In this document: positions 23,477-35,103 of the stretch, piece after piece
How positions within the stretch are numbered: the stretch's first letter is position 1
Layout of the letters: every line of letters starts with the position of its first letter
Source of the DNA: Benincasa hispida
Taxonomy: Eukaryota > Streptophyta > Magnoliopsida > Cucurbitales > Cucurbitaceae
Reading direction: 5' to 3'
Length of the DNA stretch: 64,000 bases
Assembly: GCF_009727055.1 (NCBI RefSeq)
Contig: NC_052351.1
Coordinates: 57,480,379-57,544,378 of the forward strand
Notes under the pieces: generated by a model
The model's database searches: none
What the model was told of the DNA's origin: nothing
The model's input: only the letters and a program-made list of their open reading frames with translations
Position numbers and translations under genes: made by a program

Positions 23477-24815
23477 ACTACCGCAAATTGAATGCGTCCA
23501 TAAAGAAAGATCACTTCCCTTTGCCATTCATCGATCAAATGCTGGACAGATTAACAGGGAACGATTTTTATTGCTTCTTGGATGGATATGTCGGGTATAA
23601 TCAAATCATGAAAGCTCTTGAAGACCAAGACAAGACCATATTCACCTGCTCATATGGGACATTTGCTTTTCGCCGCATGCCGTTTTGCGTCTGCAATATG
23701 CCAACCACGTTCCAAAGGTGTATGATGGCGATCTTTTCAGATTATCTCAAGGACTCAATGGAAATTTTATGGATGACTTTTCCGTTTATGGGAACACGTA
23801 TGAAGTCTGCCTAGTAAATTTGGAGAAAATTCTGAAGAGATGTGAAGAGACGAATTTGGTGCTCAACTGGGAAAAGTGTCACTTCATGGTAAAAGAGGGT
23901 ATAGTGTTGGGACACAAAGTCTCCCGGGAAGTGTTGGAGGTGGACAAAGCAAAGATCGACACAATTGAAAAGCTTCCACCTCCAACCAATGTGAAGGCTG
24001 TGTGAAGCTTCTTGGGGCATGCTAGATTCTATAGACGATTCGTTAAAGATTTTTCTAAGATTGCATGACCACTGAGTGCATTGTTAGAGGCGGACAGAAA
24101 GTTTGAATTTGACAACAATTGCCTCAACACATTTCGAGTTTTAAAAGATGCGTTGATTACCGCACCCGTCTTGATTACGCTGGATTGGACACTGTTGTTC
24201 GAAATCATGTGCGACGTAAGCGGGTATATGATGGGAGCCGCATTAGCGCAAAAGAAGAAAAATATTTTGCAACCCATCGCATATGCGAGTAAAACTCTGA
24301 ACCCTGCTCAAATCAATTATACCACCACTGAAAAAGAATTTTTGGCTGTGATTTTTGCGTTGGAAAAATTCCGGGCCTATCTATTGGGAACCAAGGAACT
24401 CATTCAAACTAATCACTCGACAATCAAATATTTGATGACAAAGAAGGATGCAAAGTCAAGGATGATCAGATGGGTTCTCCTCCTTCAAGAATTTGATATC
24501 GAGATAATTGATGGGAAGGGGACAAAGAATCAAGTTGCGAATCACTTGTCCAAACTGGAAAATCTCGAGGTTGACCATAATGAATCTAAAGTGAGTGTCG
24601 TGTTTTCGGACGAGCAGCTGTTCCACATAGAAGAATTGCCTTGGTATGCGAACATCGTTAATTATTTGGTTTTTGAACAATTTCCTGAAGATTACACATA
24701 CCATCAACAGAAGAAGCACAAGCATGAATGCAAGCATTATTATTGGGATGAGCCGAATCTATATAAAAAAGATGCAGACCAAATCATTCGATTATGCGTA
24801 CCAAATGCTGCTTAA
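23455..24815 (+). pseudogene. Athila-like reverse transcriptase and RNase H (element B)
   Basis: RT starts with VTGWRIYIDYRKLN, then KDHFPLPFIDQMLDRL, FAFRRMPFCVCNMPTTFQRC, and the catalytic motif FMDDFSVYG, where one missing T shifts the frame near 23770. GHKVSREVLEVDKAKID and SFLGHARFYRRFVKDF follow, with stops at 24002 and 24066. RNase H: CDVSGYMMGAALAQ, YTTTEKEFLAVIFA, then TNHSTIKYL and KGTKNQVANHLSKL. In relatives these last two read TDH and VADHLSR, so two conserved Asp positions are Asn here. RNase H would be inactive even without the stops. Confidence 0.88.
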
Positions 24816-25890
24816 TAACGCATATTGTCACAATGCCATGATTCACCATATGGAGGGCACTTTGGAGGACAACGTACTGCAGCCAAAGTTTTGCAAAGTG
24901 GATTCTTTTGGCCTTCATTATTTAAGGATGTTGCTGACTACGCAATGAAATGTGATTGGTGTCAACGCACCAGTAGCATTTCATGGAAGAACGCAATGCC
25001 AATGAAAACTATCTTGGAGCTGGAATTATTTGACGTCTAGGGGATTGATTTCATGGGACCATTCATTCCTTTGCATGGCAAGTATTATATCTTATTGGCT
25101 GTCGATTACGTTTCCAAGTGGGTAGAGGCAATTGCATGCCCCGCAAATGATGCGACGGTAGTCTCCCAGTTCCTTAAGAAAAATATTTTCACTCGTTTTG
25201 GCACTCTCTGTGCCATCATAAGTGATGAAGGATCACACTTCGTCAACCACAATATAAAGGAGATACTGCGCAAGTACAATATCCTCCACAAGGTGGCCAC
25301 CACATACCACCCGCAAACAAATGGCCAAGCTGAAGTATCCAATCGTGAAATTAAATTAATACTTGAGAAGGTAGTAAAACCTTCGCGGAAGGATTGGGCA
25401 ATGAAGCTTGATGATGCATTGTGGGCGTACCGGACTGCATTTAAAACACCTATAGGTATGTCTCCCTATGTGTTGGTATTCGGCAAGGCGTGTCATTTGC
25501 CTTTGAAGCTAGAGTATAAAGCATAGTGGGCGGTCAAGAAACTGAATTTTGATTTGAAGAAAGCAGTGGAAGCGCAAAAACTGCAGCTAGTCAAGCTAGA
25601 AGAATGGAGGGTCAACGCATATGATAATGTGAAGATTTACAAAGAGCATACCAAGCATTGGCATGATAAACGCACATGCGGTAGAAACCTCCAAATCGGG
25701 TAAAAGGCCTTACTCTTCAATTCGAGATTGCAACTCTTCTCGAGAAAATTAAAATTGTGCTGGTCCGGACCCTTCATCATCAAAGCAATATTTCCACATG
25801 GTGCGGTGGAACTGATCACCAAGGATGGTAGTCGAACATTTAAAGTTAATGGACAACGGATAAAGGCATATTGTGGAGGAAATTTCTAGT
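24816..25890 (+). pseudogene. Athila-like integrase (element B)
   Basis: An HHCC zinc-binding end (CHDSPYGGHFGGQRTAAKV, then CDWCQRTSS) is followed by a stop and the catalytic core: first Asp in GIDFMGPF, second in [11 protein letters not shown], Glu in [12 protein letters not shown]. All three catalytic positions are present. The longest open stretch, 25053-25526, covers the core and ends at a TAG after LKLEYKA; downstream the C-terminal domain (WSGPFIIKAIFPHGAVEL) can still be read to about 25890 despite another stop. Integrase would join the copied DNA to the chromosome. Confidence 0.88.
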
Positions 25891-27186
25891 CAGAAACAAT
25901 CTTCGCAAAGCAAAGTTGAAAAACCCAGACTATCCCTTACTCAACTCTTGAACATTTAACTCTTCGTCATTTTACTACTATCAGTATTTCACTTATTTCT
26001 CTATAAAAAAAAAAAAAAACTTGTTTTGTTTTAAAATCATTTGACCCTCTCTTTGTCTATTTACAAAGATTAAGGCACAAGATTGCGAAGAAGCAAATGA
26101 TCTCATTCCATCACCGCAATCCACAAGAGCAAAGATCGCCGCAAGGATGGATGCATCAATATTCAATGCGGGCGACAGCGCTAAATTTGGGGGTGTACTC
26201 TTTCTTATCTTTATTTCAAATTTTGCGATATCATATTGCATTTTACTTTTCAAAGTTTTATCACTGCATCCTCATTGATTACCGCAATCATATCACAAAT
26301 AGATAACTTTAGTAGTTTACCGCAAGTTGTTTCTTTGTCAAGTATGATTTCAATGATGAAAAATATGCTTCTATCTCTTTCGTATATACTAGAGTCAACT
26401 TAAATCTTAAGATAGTCAACTCATGAAATATTTTTAGAACTTACGGGTTTGCTAGCTTTCTTTCAAACTTCCTTTACAACGCATTCTATTACCATCGCAT
26501 GACTTATTTTAATTTCTTTTTGCAATGAGGATATTTTCGTATTTTAAATTTTGGGGTGAGGTATTTATTTTCGACCTTGCTATATATAAAAAAAAAACAT
26601 TTTTGAGAATAACAACTCCACTATCAATGCAATGGGAAACCCTTGTTGATAAGAGTAAGTTGTGAAAGGCACTTACCCCTAATTGGATGTCCACATGACA
26701 CACGTGGGGGGGAGCAAAAACGACAGTAAGTCACCAGGATCAACGCATAAATCAATGACCGTGACTCTACTACCAAATCGGTATGAGTTTAGTCTGAAAA
26801 AGAGTGCATTACTCGTAGTTGGATGTCCGCATGACACACGTGGGGGTAAGCCAAAATGAAGGCAAGGCACTCGGATCAGCGCAAGGTAAAAAAAAAATAG
26901 CAATGAAGAAAATTTTTGTGTAAGGATAAAATCATTTGACACCCCGGAAGAAAATTTTCTTTTAAAATAAATCATGCAATGTTCCGAAATTTAGTAAAGT
27001 ACTTTTGAAAGTTAAGCTTGCAATCCCTAAGTCTTAAAAATATTTTAGGAAGAGACTTGAATAAGAATTAAGGAAATTCTGGCATATAGGATTTGAACGA
27101 AGTATCCTTGAGAAATCTAGGGAAAGAACTCTGCGGTTAACTTGCTAAAGGAATCTTTAGCTTATGCTTGAGGACAAGCATTGTTT
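25891..27186 (+). other. Athila 3' non-coding tract of element B (position of env-like gene in some relatives)
   Basis: About 1.3 kb without an open frame that I can assign; no membrane-type protein is left. It contains an extra LTR-start-like AAATTTGGGGGTGT at about 26185 and a directly repeated block (about 26675-26760 and 26812-26890) with TTGGATGTCC(A/G)CATGACA and a CACGTG core. Confidence 0.65.
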
Positions 27187-28863
27187 AAATTTGGGGTGTG
27201 ATAATGGACAGAAATGTACACTATCATAGTACTAAGTTCTTAAACAATGTTGGATTGCATTGATGAAATATGTTAAATTGTGTCCATTAAGCATAAATTC
27301 TATAATATTGCGGTCGCACGCGTCCAACGCATTAGAACAGTTGATCTTTATATTTTTGTGCAGAATATGCGTTAATGCAATGTAGAAATTGCGATCATAA
27401 GAATACATTGGTCGAGCGCAACTTCACCACAAGACTTTGCGTTGATCGTGCTCGCAAACATTCGCCCAAGAAGAATCATCGCAACTTGGTCGGCGCAACA
27501 TAGTGGGCGCATCTGGGTGAAAGGATAATTAAGATCGATGGGACAGAAAGCTGACGGCAGTCGGATCCAAATTAAGTTGACAGCCGATAATGGTCACAAG
27601 GTACATTCAGCTTTATCGATGACAATTATCTGGCGCATTAGTCAGGAATTAAAGTTGTCCCATCTGTATAACCGGGAGAGAGAAATCGTCTTTCACCATG
27701 GAAACTCTAAAAATACCAAGTGCATTCTTAAAAGAAGGGGTTAAGCAGTCAATTACTTCATAACTTTACAAGTTCACACCTCTGTCCATAGCTTCTTCCA
27801 TTTTAAGGCGGACGCAAGGAAGAAGGTGTGTCGATAGATCATTTCGGAGAGCTTGGGAAAGCACCGGAAGCTCCAAGACAGAGAGAGGGTCGATGCCTGC
27901 TGAAGCGGGAATATTTGTAGATAAGAATAGAGATTCAGTGTAAAAGGCCTCGGTTAGCAAGGAATTGCTACCAAGCTCTCTACCTTTATTTTCCATTATC
28001 ATTTTGTACTCAACTAAGTTATAAGAATGGAATGTCCTTCTCTATATTTGTTCACTCTTTGTTATTTAAACATGAGTAGCTAAATTAGTTGAATGGGTTG
28101 AGAAGTAATTAGCTAGCATAACGAGGGAATCTTCATCTTTGCGATTATCTTGTTCATGTATGCTTCATTCGTCTATTAGAGAAACTCGGGAGGGTAGTCT
28201 AAAGGCAGGATCTAGACTTGGCAAGTTCAGGTCAGAATCTAGGTTTGGAAGGACCAGATTAGAACGCATAAATGGGAGATAGGCGCTTAAGAATGAGCAC
28301 TATTTGTTATTAACCCATCGCATGTATCTTAGCAATGAGGTATGATTGTATGCGGTCACCTTGCTTTCATGCATTTTGCATCAACGCATAGGACAAGAGT
28401 AGAGACTTAGGGATAAGCTCTATGGACATTTTGCATTTAACACATGCGTCCTAGACTTAGAAGCATCGCATTTACATTGGGAAATGACTTGTTGTGCATG
28501 GTTGTAACATGATCACAAGGTTTGACGCATTCCCAAGTAATGCTAGCTAAAAGACCTTCTCAACCCATTCATCGCATACTCATCGCATCTATCAATGCAA
28601 CTATCTTTCTCAAATCCTTTGCCTTATTTACTTCTTTTTCATCAACGCAACAACACACCCATACTTTATTTATTTAACTGGTTACCGCAAATTTTCATAA
28701 AAATCACCAACGCAACTATTTTCACAAGTACCTGTGTTTGACCCTGGACTTACCAGGAAACTCAACGGGATTTACACTTGAATTCTGCTAGGGAAACTTG
28801 AGTGCACAACGCAATTCACCAACGCATGTCATCCATATTTTCATTCAATAAAATAATGCATCA
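27187..28863 (+). repeat. Polypurine tract and 3' LTR of Athila-like element B
   Basis: PPT AAATTTGGGGTG at 27187-27198, preceded by the family's GAGGACAAGCATTG; LTR 27199-28863 starts TGATAATGGACAG and ends AAAATAATGCATCA. The TATA region is degenerate here (CTCTAAAAATACC near 27705, where other copies have CTCTATAAATACC). Confidence 0.88.
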
Positions 28864-30226
28864 ACAGGTGTCGCTTGATTCTGGAGCACTGTTTCATTCT
28901 TTTCGATATACTGCTTCAGTAAGCTCTCCAGAGATGAAGATTGCGGCACCTGCGAACTACTGGCTTGATTTTGCGTTTGACCGTTTGTTCGCGGGAAAAA
29001 TCCTGGTGGCCCTTCCTTTTGGGCCATTGGTTGAAAATTTTATTGTTGATTTTTCCACGCGAATTTAGAGTGGTTTCTCCACCCAAGGTTGTAAGTATTT
29101 GAAAAAGGATTATTCTTCATGAAATAGACAGACTGTGGGTTCCTCAAACACTCTTCCATTGGATGGCCTTCTCCGCAAGTGTTAGAACTTGCACTCGTTT
29201 GGTAAATTGTGTTGACCTGCTCCCTATGTGTTCTTGGGCTGCTGATTTCGATTCCTTGTATTAAATTCATCATCGCAGTCATTTGGTTTTGTAGAAATAC
29301 GATGGCCCCATTATTTGCGTCACTATCTTTAATTCTCAGTCATTGATCGCTTTCTCTCCAGTCTTCATGATTTTTTGAAATGCGATCAAGTATATTCTTA
29401 CCCTCGTCGTAAGTCTTGTCAAGCAGGCCTTCAGCTGCTGCCGCATTGGCAGCCGTCTGCAATGCAGGGTTTAAACTGTTGTAGAAAATTTTAATCTATA
29501 GACAATCTGGTAAGCCATTGTGCGGACAATCTCACACTAGTCGCTTAAATCTCGCCCAGGCGTCACTGAGCGATTCGTCGATATCTTGTTCAAAATTGGT
29601 AATCAGATTCCTCCTTTTGGCATTTTCTGTTGGGGGGAAGTACTTCTTCATGAACTTTTCCATTACCTATTCCCATGATGTAATCTCCCCTAGTTCGAGA
29701 GAGTAAGCTCAATTACGTGCTTGGTCACATAGCGAAAATGAAAACAGCGTTAGTCGAATCTCCTCAGCAGAGGTGTTTGGGAACAAAAACGTATTGTAGA
29801 TTTCAATAAAACTTCGGAGGTGAGCATGTGGATCCGCACCACGCCTACCGCCAAATTGTCCGGCAGTTTGAATCATCTGCAGCATCACCGGCTTCATCTC
29901 GAACCTCAATCCGTCCAGTGCTGGCCTTATGATTCCTGGTGACAAATCATAAAGGTTGGGTGACGTATAGTCTCGAATGGGCCTATTACGGTCATTCGCC
30001 AAGAGGATGGGGTGCGCCATGATATTATTTGCGTTCGGTGCTCTATCTTCCGATTGCTCCACCATATCGGGATTTCTCTCTTGTTGTTGATGTAGGCAGT
30101 TGTTTCTTCTTCTTCTTCGAAAAGTACTCTCAATCTTTAGGTCGTAATTAGGCTCAGGAGTTTTTCCTTCACTAATATGACGCCCGCTTCTTCTCATACC
30201 TAAGGAGAGGCAGTGCATAGAGATGG
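28864..30226 (-). pseudogene. Athila-like gag (element A), broken by element B
   Basis: Minus-strand order: PNYDLKIESTF with Arg-rich tract (about 30140), NRPIRDYTSPNLYDLSP, the gag core to about 29700, then GEGHPMEEC with the flanking NPFSNTYNLGWRNH block (29040-29282). The first Cys of the knuckle is replaced (TSASSNTCGEGH), so zinc binding is likely lost. The reading ends at 28864, where element B's LTR begins, inside the ETVLQNQAT motif that element B keeps at 22310-22340. Stops are frequent between 29283 and 29700. Confidence 0.85.
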
Positions 30227-30281
30227 AAAGTCTACAAAGAAAATCAAAAAGTTACCGTTTGCACAATCTGTACCGTCGTAG

Positions 30282-31984
30282 TCCTCGACAACGATGCCAA
30301 AAAATTAATGCATTGTTAATGTGATGAAATAATGGTGTATGTTGCAATGGTGGTGTATGCGTTGTGCATGCAAGTTTTCCTAAAAAAATTCAAGTATAAA
30401 TTCTACTAGGTTGCCTGGTAAGCCCAAGGTCGAACATAGGGACTAAGGAGACAATATGCGACGGTGATTTCAAATTTCTTTGCGGTAACAAATAAAACAC
30501 TGAGTTGGTTGGTATGTTTGTTCAAGTTATAGATTCTATGTAGTGGAAATGAGAAAAGAGTTAATAACAAAGAAAGTTACAGTGAGTATGCGGGGGAACG
30601 GGTTGAGAAAGGATTTAGCTAGCGCTTCCTGAGATTGCGTTCACACTATGCGATCATGCTACACACACAATAGCAATTCATCTTCCAATGTAAATGCCAT
30701 AGCTTCTATTTCTAGGTTGCATGCGATATATGCGATGATGTCGATAGGACTTATTCCTAAGTCTCTATTCTTGTCTATGCAATGATGAATGATGACAACA
30801 TATACAAGGTGACCACATACTATCATATCCTATCTCTAGGGTGCATGCGATGCATTAGTAGCAAACAGAACTTATTTCTAAGTTTCTATCTCTTGATTAT
30901 GTGGTTCTAATCTGACTTTCCCGAGTCTAGATTCTAATATGACTTTCCAAAGCCTAGATTCTATCCTTAGACTACCCTCTCGAGCATCTCTAAAGGAAGA
31001 ATGACGCATACATAATACAAGATGATCGCATAAAGTGAAGATCTCAGGTTATGCTAGCTAAGTACTTCTCAACACATTCGACAGTTTAGTTACTTATGCG
31101 TAATGTAAAGAGAGTAAACAGATGTAGAGATGCAAATTCCATTTTATAAATAAGATCAGAATACAGAATGACAATGGAAAATAGGGATAGAGAGTCTAGT
31201 AGCAATGCGTTGCTTCCAAAGGCTTTCACACTGAGTTTTTCTCTACTATGCCTAAAAGAATATTCTTCCTTTTGCAAGAGTTGGTCCTCTCTCCATTCTC
31301 AACACTTCCCGGCACTCTTCCGAGCTAACCAGGATGATCTTTCGGCATATTCTCTCTTCACTCGCCTTCGCCTTCTAAATATGTAAAATTACAGACTACC
31401 ACTATCTATGTATATGGCTTAGAAGAACTCTAATTTCTGAATAGCAGAACCCCTTTAACGAAAGTGGCCTTTGATATTTATAGAGCTTCAGGGTGAAGAG
31501 ATTTTCTCTCAAATGATTGCACTTATGGGATGTCATTAATTCTCTATCTGATGCGCCAATTAATTGTCACCGAAAAGTTGAGTGTACTTGCTACAGTGTG
31601 TCATTAACGGCTTGTCAACTTAATTCGGATTCGACCGTCATCAGCTTTCTCTCCCGTCATGATTTATTAAGCTCCACCTTGATGTGCCTTCTCTATGGCC
31701 ACCTTCTTGAGAAGACTTCGCGAACACATACGATCTCATAGCTTTTCGGCCGCAATCTTGTAATGCGCTGGACGCTGAATTCCTTGGATCGCAATTCTGC
31801 CTTGCACCAACGTATTTTCCTACACAAAATACGTAAATTAGCTGTTTTAAAGCGATGGGCGCATGCGATTGCAATGTTTCTCAACTTAATGCTTTTGGAC
31901 ACGATTTTACAAATTTTTTCCGTCGCGATCCTACATTGTTTTAGATGTTTATGATGTAATAACGTGCATTCTTGCCCGTTATCA
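30282..31984 (-). repeat. 5' LTR and PBS of Athila-like element A
   Basis: LTR 30307-31984 on minus, start TGATAACGGGCAAGAATGC at 31984. TATA TATAAATA (minus) at 31475-31482. The PBS (30282-30299, minus TGGCATCGTTGTCGAGGA) differs from the intact copy at four positions, two of them CpG-type changes. Confidence 0.88.
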
Positions 31985-32779
31985 CCACCTTGTGACTCCT
32001 GGGATCCTTGGAGTTCGCCACAGCACCACTATTGTCACAATTTAGAGGGTGATGAGCCTAGACATTTCTACAACAACTTCTAGTTCTGTCAGGAACTTCC
32101 TGAGCCAGACGGCCTCCTTAGTAGCTTCACAAACCACTATGTACTCGGCCTCCATCGTGGAGTCAACGATGTATCCCTGCTCAGTGCTTCGCCACACTAC
32201 AGCTCCTCCGTTAAGAGTAAAAACTTAACTTGAAGTGGACTTGCGAGAGTCCTTATCAGTCAGAAAATCAGAATCCATGTATCCAGTAAGGATCAAATCC
32301 GTAGACCCATACATAAGCATGTAGTCCCTCGTTCTCCGAAGATACTTGAGGATGTTTTTCACTGCAGCCCAGTGACCTTGGCCTGGGTTAGACTGATACC
32401 TACTGACTATTCCCACAACATAGCAGATGTTTGGCCTAGTGCAAAGAATCACGTACATCAGTCTGCCAATGGTAGATGCATATGGGACCCGTCTCATCTA
32501 CTCAACCTCTTGAGGTGTCTTAGGACACATGTCCTTAGACAAATGACTCTATGCCTAAATGGCAGTGGGCCCCTTTTGGAGTCCTACATCGAGTACTTGA
32601 GCAACATCTTGTCAATGTACGATGACTGAGACAGTGCTAGCACTTTTTCTTACGATCCCAAAAGATCTATATACCTAGAACAAACTGAGCCTCTCTTAAA
32701 TATTTCATTTGGAATTAGGTCGCTAGCCTGTTCTTAACTGTAGTTAGTAGACCTACATCATTCCCAATGAGTAGGATAT
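31985..32779 (-). pseudogene. Copia-1 RT C-terminal part and RNase H (nested element)
   Basis: Minus reading begins after the solo LTR with LIGNDVGLLTTV (directly after the YVDD motif), continues with QFVLGI and LALSQSSYIDKMLLKYSM, then an open stretch (32225-32497) with RRVPYASTIGRLMYVILCTR, SRYQSNPGQGHWAAVKNILK and LILTGYMDSDF. The RNase H active-site equivalent (TGYTDSDF in relatives) keeps its Asp residues here. It ends at GAVANSKDPRSHK where the Athila nest was inserted. The same pieces are in the plus copy at 47955-48740. Confidence 0.85.
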
Positions 32780-34396
32780 TGATGCGTTGTTTTATTGAAT
32801 GGAAATACAGATGATATGCATTGATGGATTGCATTATGCACTCAGTTTCCCCAGCGAAATTCAAATGTAAATTCCTCTGAGTTTCTCAGTAAGTCCAGGG
32901 TCGAACACAGGGACTTGTGAAAATAGTTGCGTTGGTAATGTTTATGAAAACTTTATGGTAACCAAGTAAATAAATAAAGTTTTGGGTGTGTTGTTGCGTT
33001 GATAAAAAAAAGAAGTAAATAAAGACGACGGATTTGAGAAAGATAGTTGCATTGATAGATGCAATGAGTATGTGAGGAATAGGTTGAGAAGATCCTTAGC
33101 TAGCGTTACTCGGGAGTGCGTCAGTCTATGCGATCATGTTACAACCATGCACAGCAAGTCATTTTCCAATGTAAATGCGATGCTCCTAAGTTTAGGACGC
33201 ATGTGTTAAATGCAAAATGTCTTGACCTATGCGTTGATGCAAAATGCATAAAAGCATGAAAGCAAGGTGACCGTATATAATCATATCTTATCGCTAAGAT
33301 GCATGCGATGCGTTAATAATAAATAGTGCTCATTCCTAAGCGTCTATCTCTCGTTTATGCATTCTCATCTGGTTCTTTCAAACATAGATTCTGACCTGAT
33401 CTTCCCAAGTCTAGATCCTGTCCTTAGACTACCCTTCCGAGTATCTCTAATAGACGAATGAAGTATTCATAAACAAGACAATCGCAAGAATGAAGATTCC
33501 CTTGTTATGCTAGCTAATTTCTTCTCAACCCATTCAAATAATTTAGCTACTCATGCATGAACAATAGAGAGTGAACAAATATAGAGAAATAAATTTCATT
33601 CTTATAAATAAGTTGAGTACAAAATGATAGTGGAAAGTAAAGGTAGAGAGCCTGGTAGCAATTCGTTGCTGACCGAGGCTTTTTACACTGAATCTCTATT
33701 CTGATCTAAAGATGTTCCCACTTCCGCAGGCATCAGCCCTCTCTCTGTCTTGGAGCTTTCGGTGCTTTCCCAAGCTTACCAAAACGATCTACCGACACAC
33801 TTTCTTCCTCGCATCCGCTTTAAAATGCAAGAAAACTATGGACAGAGGTGTGAACTTGTAAAGTGGTGATTTAATCGACTGCTTAACCTCTTCTTTGAAG
33901 AATGCACTTGGTATTTATAGAGCTTCCATGGTGAAACGCGGCTTCTCTCTCCTAGTTGTACAGATGGGACAGCTTTAATTCCAGACTGATGCGTCAGATA
34001 ATTGTCACCGATAAAGCTGAATGTACTTCGTGACCATTATCGGCTGTCAACTTAATTTGGATCCAATTCTCATCAGCTTTCTGTCCCATCGCTCTTAATT
34101 ATCCTTTCACTCGGATGCTCCCACCATGTTGCGTTGACCAAGTTGCAGCGATTCTTCTTGGCCGAATGTTTGTGAGTAGGATCAACGCAAAGACTTGCGG
34201 TGAAGTTGCGCTCGACCAATGAATTCCTATGATCGCAATCTTTGCATTGCGTTAACGCATATTCTGCACAAAAGTATAAAAATCAACTGTTCTAGATTTT
34301 ATGCTTAATGGACGCAATTTAGCATATTTCATCAATGCAATCCAACATTGTTTAAGAACTTAGCACTTTGATAACGTTCATTTCTACCCGTTATCA
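32780..34396 (-). mobile_element. Athila-like solo LTR inside the copia-1 RT gene
   Basis: 1,617 bp, minus start TGATAACGGGTAG at 34396 and minus end AACAACGCATCA at 32780, same family as elements A and B. Flanks are GATAT (32775-32779) and AATAT (34397-34401): a 5-bp target duplication with one change. TATA TATAAATA on minus at 33912-33919. No PBS, PPT or internal sequence remains, as expected for a solo LTR formed by recombination between the two LTRs of a full element. Confidence 0.9.
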
Positions 34397-35103
34397 AATA
34401 TCATCTACATATAACACTAAGAAAACTACTAAACCGTTGACGATCTTCTTGTAGACATAAGGTTCATCAACGTTTTGGTCAAAACCATACGATTTAATTG
34501 TAGTATCAAATCGAATGTTCCAAGATCGAGATGCCTGTTTTAGCCCATAAATGGACCGATTCAGTTTGCAAACTTTTTGCTCTTGACCCTTTGCAATGAA
34601 TGCCTCGGGTTGCACCATGTAAATGGTCTCTTCAAGATTATCGTTCAAAAAGTTCGTCTTGACTTCCATTTGCTAAATCTAATAATTATAATAAGCTGCG
34701 ATGGATAGGAGGATGCGGATCGACTTTAACATGGAAACAGGCGAGAAAGTCTCCTCATAGTCCACTCCCTCCACCTGGGTATAACCCCTTGCCACAAGTC
34801 AAGCTTTGAAGGTTTACACCTTCTCATCAGCACCTCGTTTCCTCTTGTAGAACCATTTACAATCTATAGGTCTTACCCCATTAGGCTGATCCACAAGATC
34901 CCATACTGAGTTGAAGTACATCGACTCCATCTCGAGATCCATGGCTTTGACCCATTCATCTCGGTCTATATCCTCCATTGCCTTCTAATAAGACAACGGA
35001 TCCTCAACTTCTTCATCTGCTACCATAGCTAGGATTTCTGTGAAACCCAGATAGCGAACTGGTGGGTTCGCAACCTGGTGACGTGAAATTAGCTGCCAAA
35101 AAC
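34397..35103 (-). pseudogene. Copia-1 RT N-terminal part (nested element)
   Basis: Minus: LISRHQVANPPVRYLGFTE linker, MEDIDRDEWVKAMDLEMESM, GVRPIDCKWFYKRKRGADEKV, ARGYTQVEGVDYEETFSPV, then the open segment 34394-34669: EVKTNFLNDNLEETIYMVQPE, CKLNRSIYGLKQASRSWN and LYVDD, where the coding sequence stops at the solo LTR. It carries stops near 34675 and in the linker. Confidence 0.85.

Larger units (their letters stand above)
20750..28863 (+). mobile_element. Athila-like element B (plus), 5' LTR truncated
   Basis: Truncated 5' LTR (20753-20987), PBS (20994-21011), gag, protease, RT-RNase H, integrase, a 1.3-kb non-coding 3' tract, PPT and a full 3' LTR (27199-28863, 1,665 bp). It interrupts the gag of element A: the A gag resumes on minus at 28864. 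About 1.4 kb of its 5' LTR and all of A's pol are missing at the left junction, which points to a deletion after insertion. Stops and frameshifts occur in every domain. Confidence 0.88.
19050..31984 (-). mobile_element. Athila-like element A (minus), containing element B; inserted in copia-1 RNase H
   Basis: Outer LTRs 19050-20709 (3') and 30307-31984 (5') are both minus; the 3' LTR starts TGATAACGAG and the 5' LTR TGATAACGGG. PBS remnant at 30282-30299 and PPT with the GAGGACAAGCATTG motif at 20710-20745. Only gag (28864-30226) and the far 3' end survive; its pol is missing and in its place lies element B (20750-28863, plus). The copia target site reads SHK/RDKHIERK across the insertion; I cannot see a clear 5-bp target duplication (TCGCG against CCACC). 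Confidence 0.85.

Noticed and set aside
28802..29068. An 88-residue plus-strand frame over the junction of the Athila LTR and gag
   Set aside because: It is antisense to the gag of element A and starts in the LTR of element B; no independent support.
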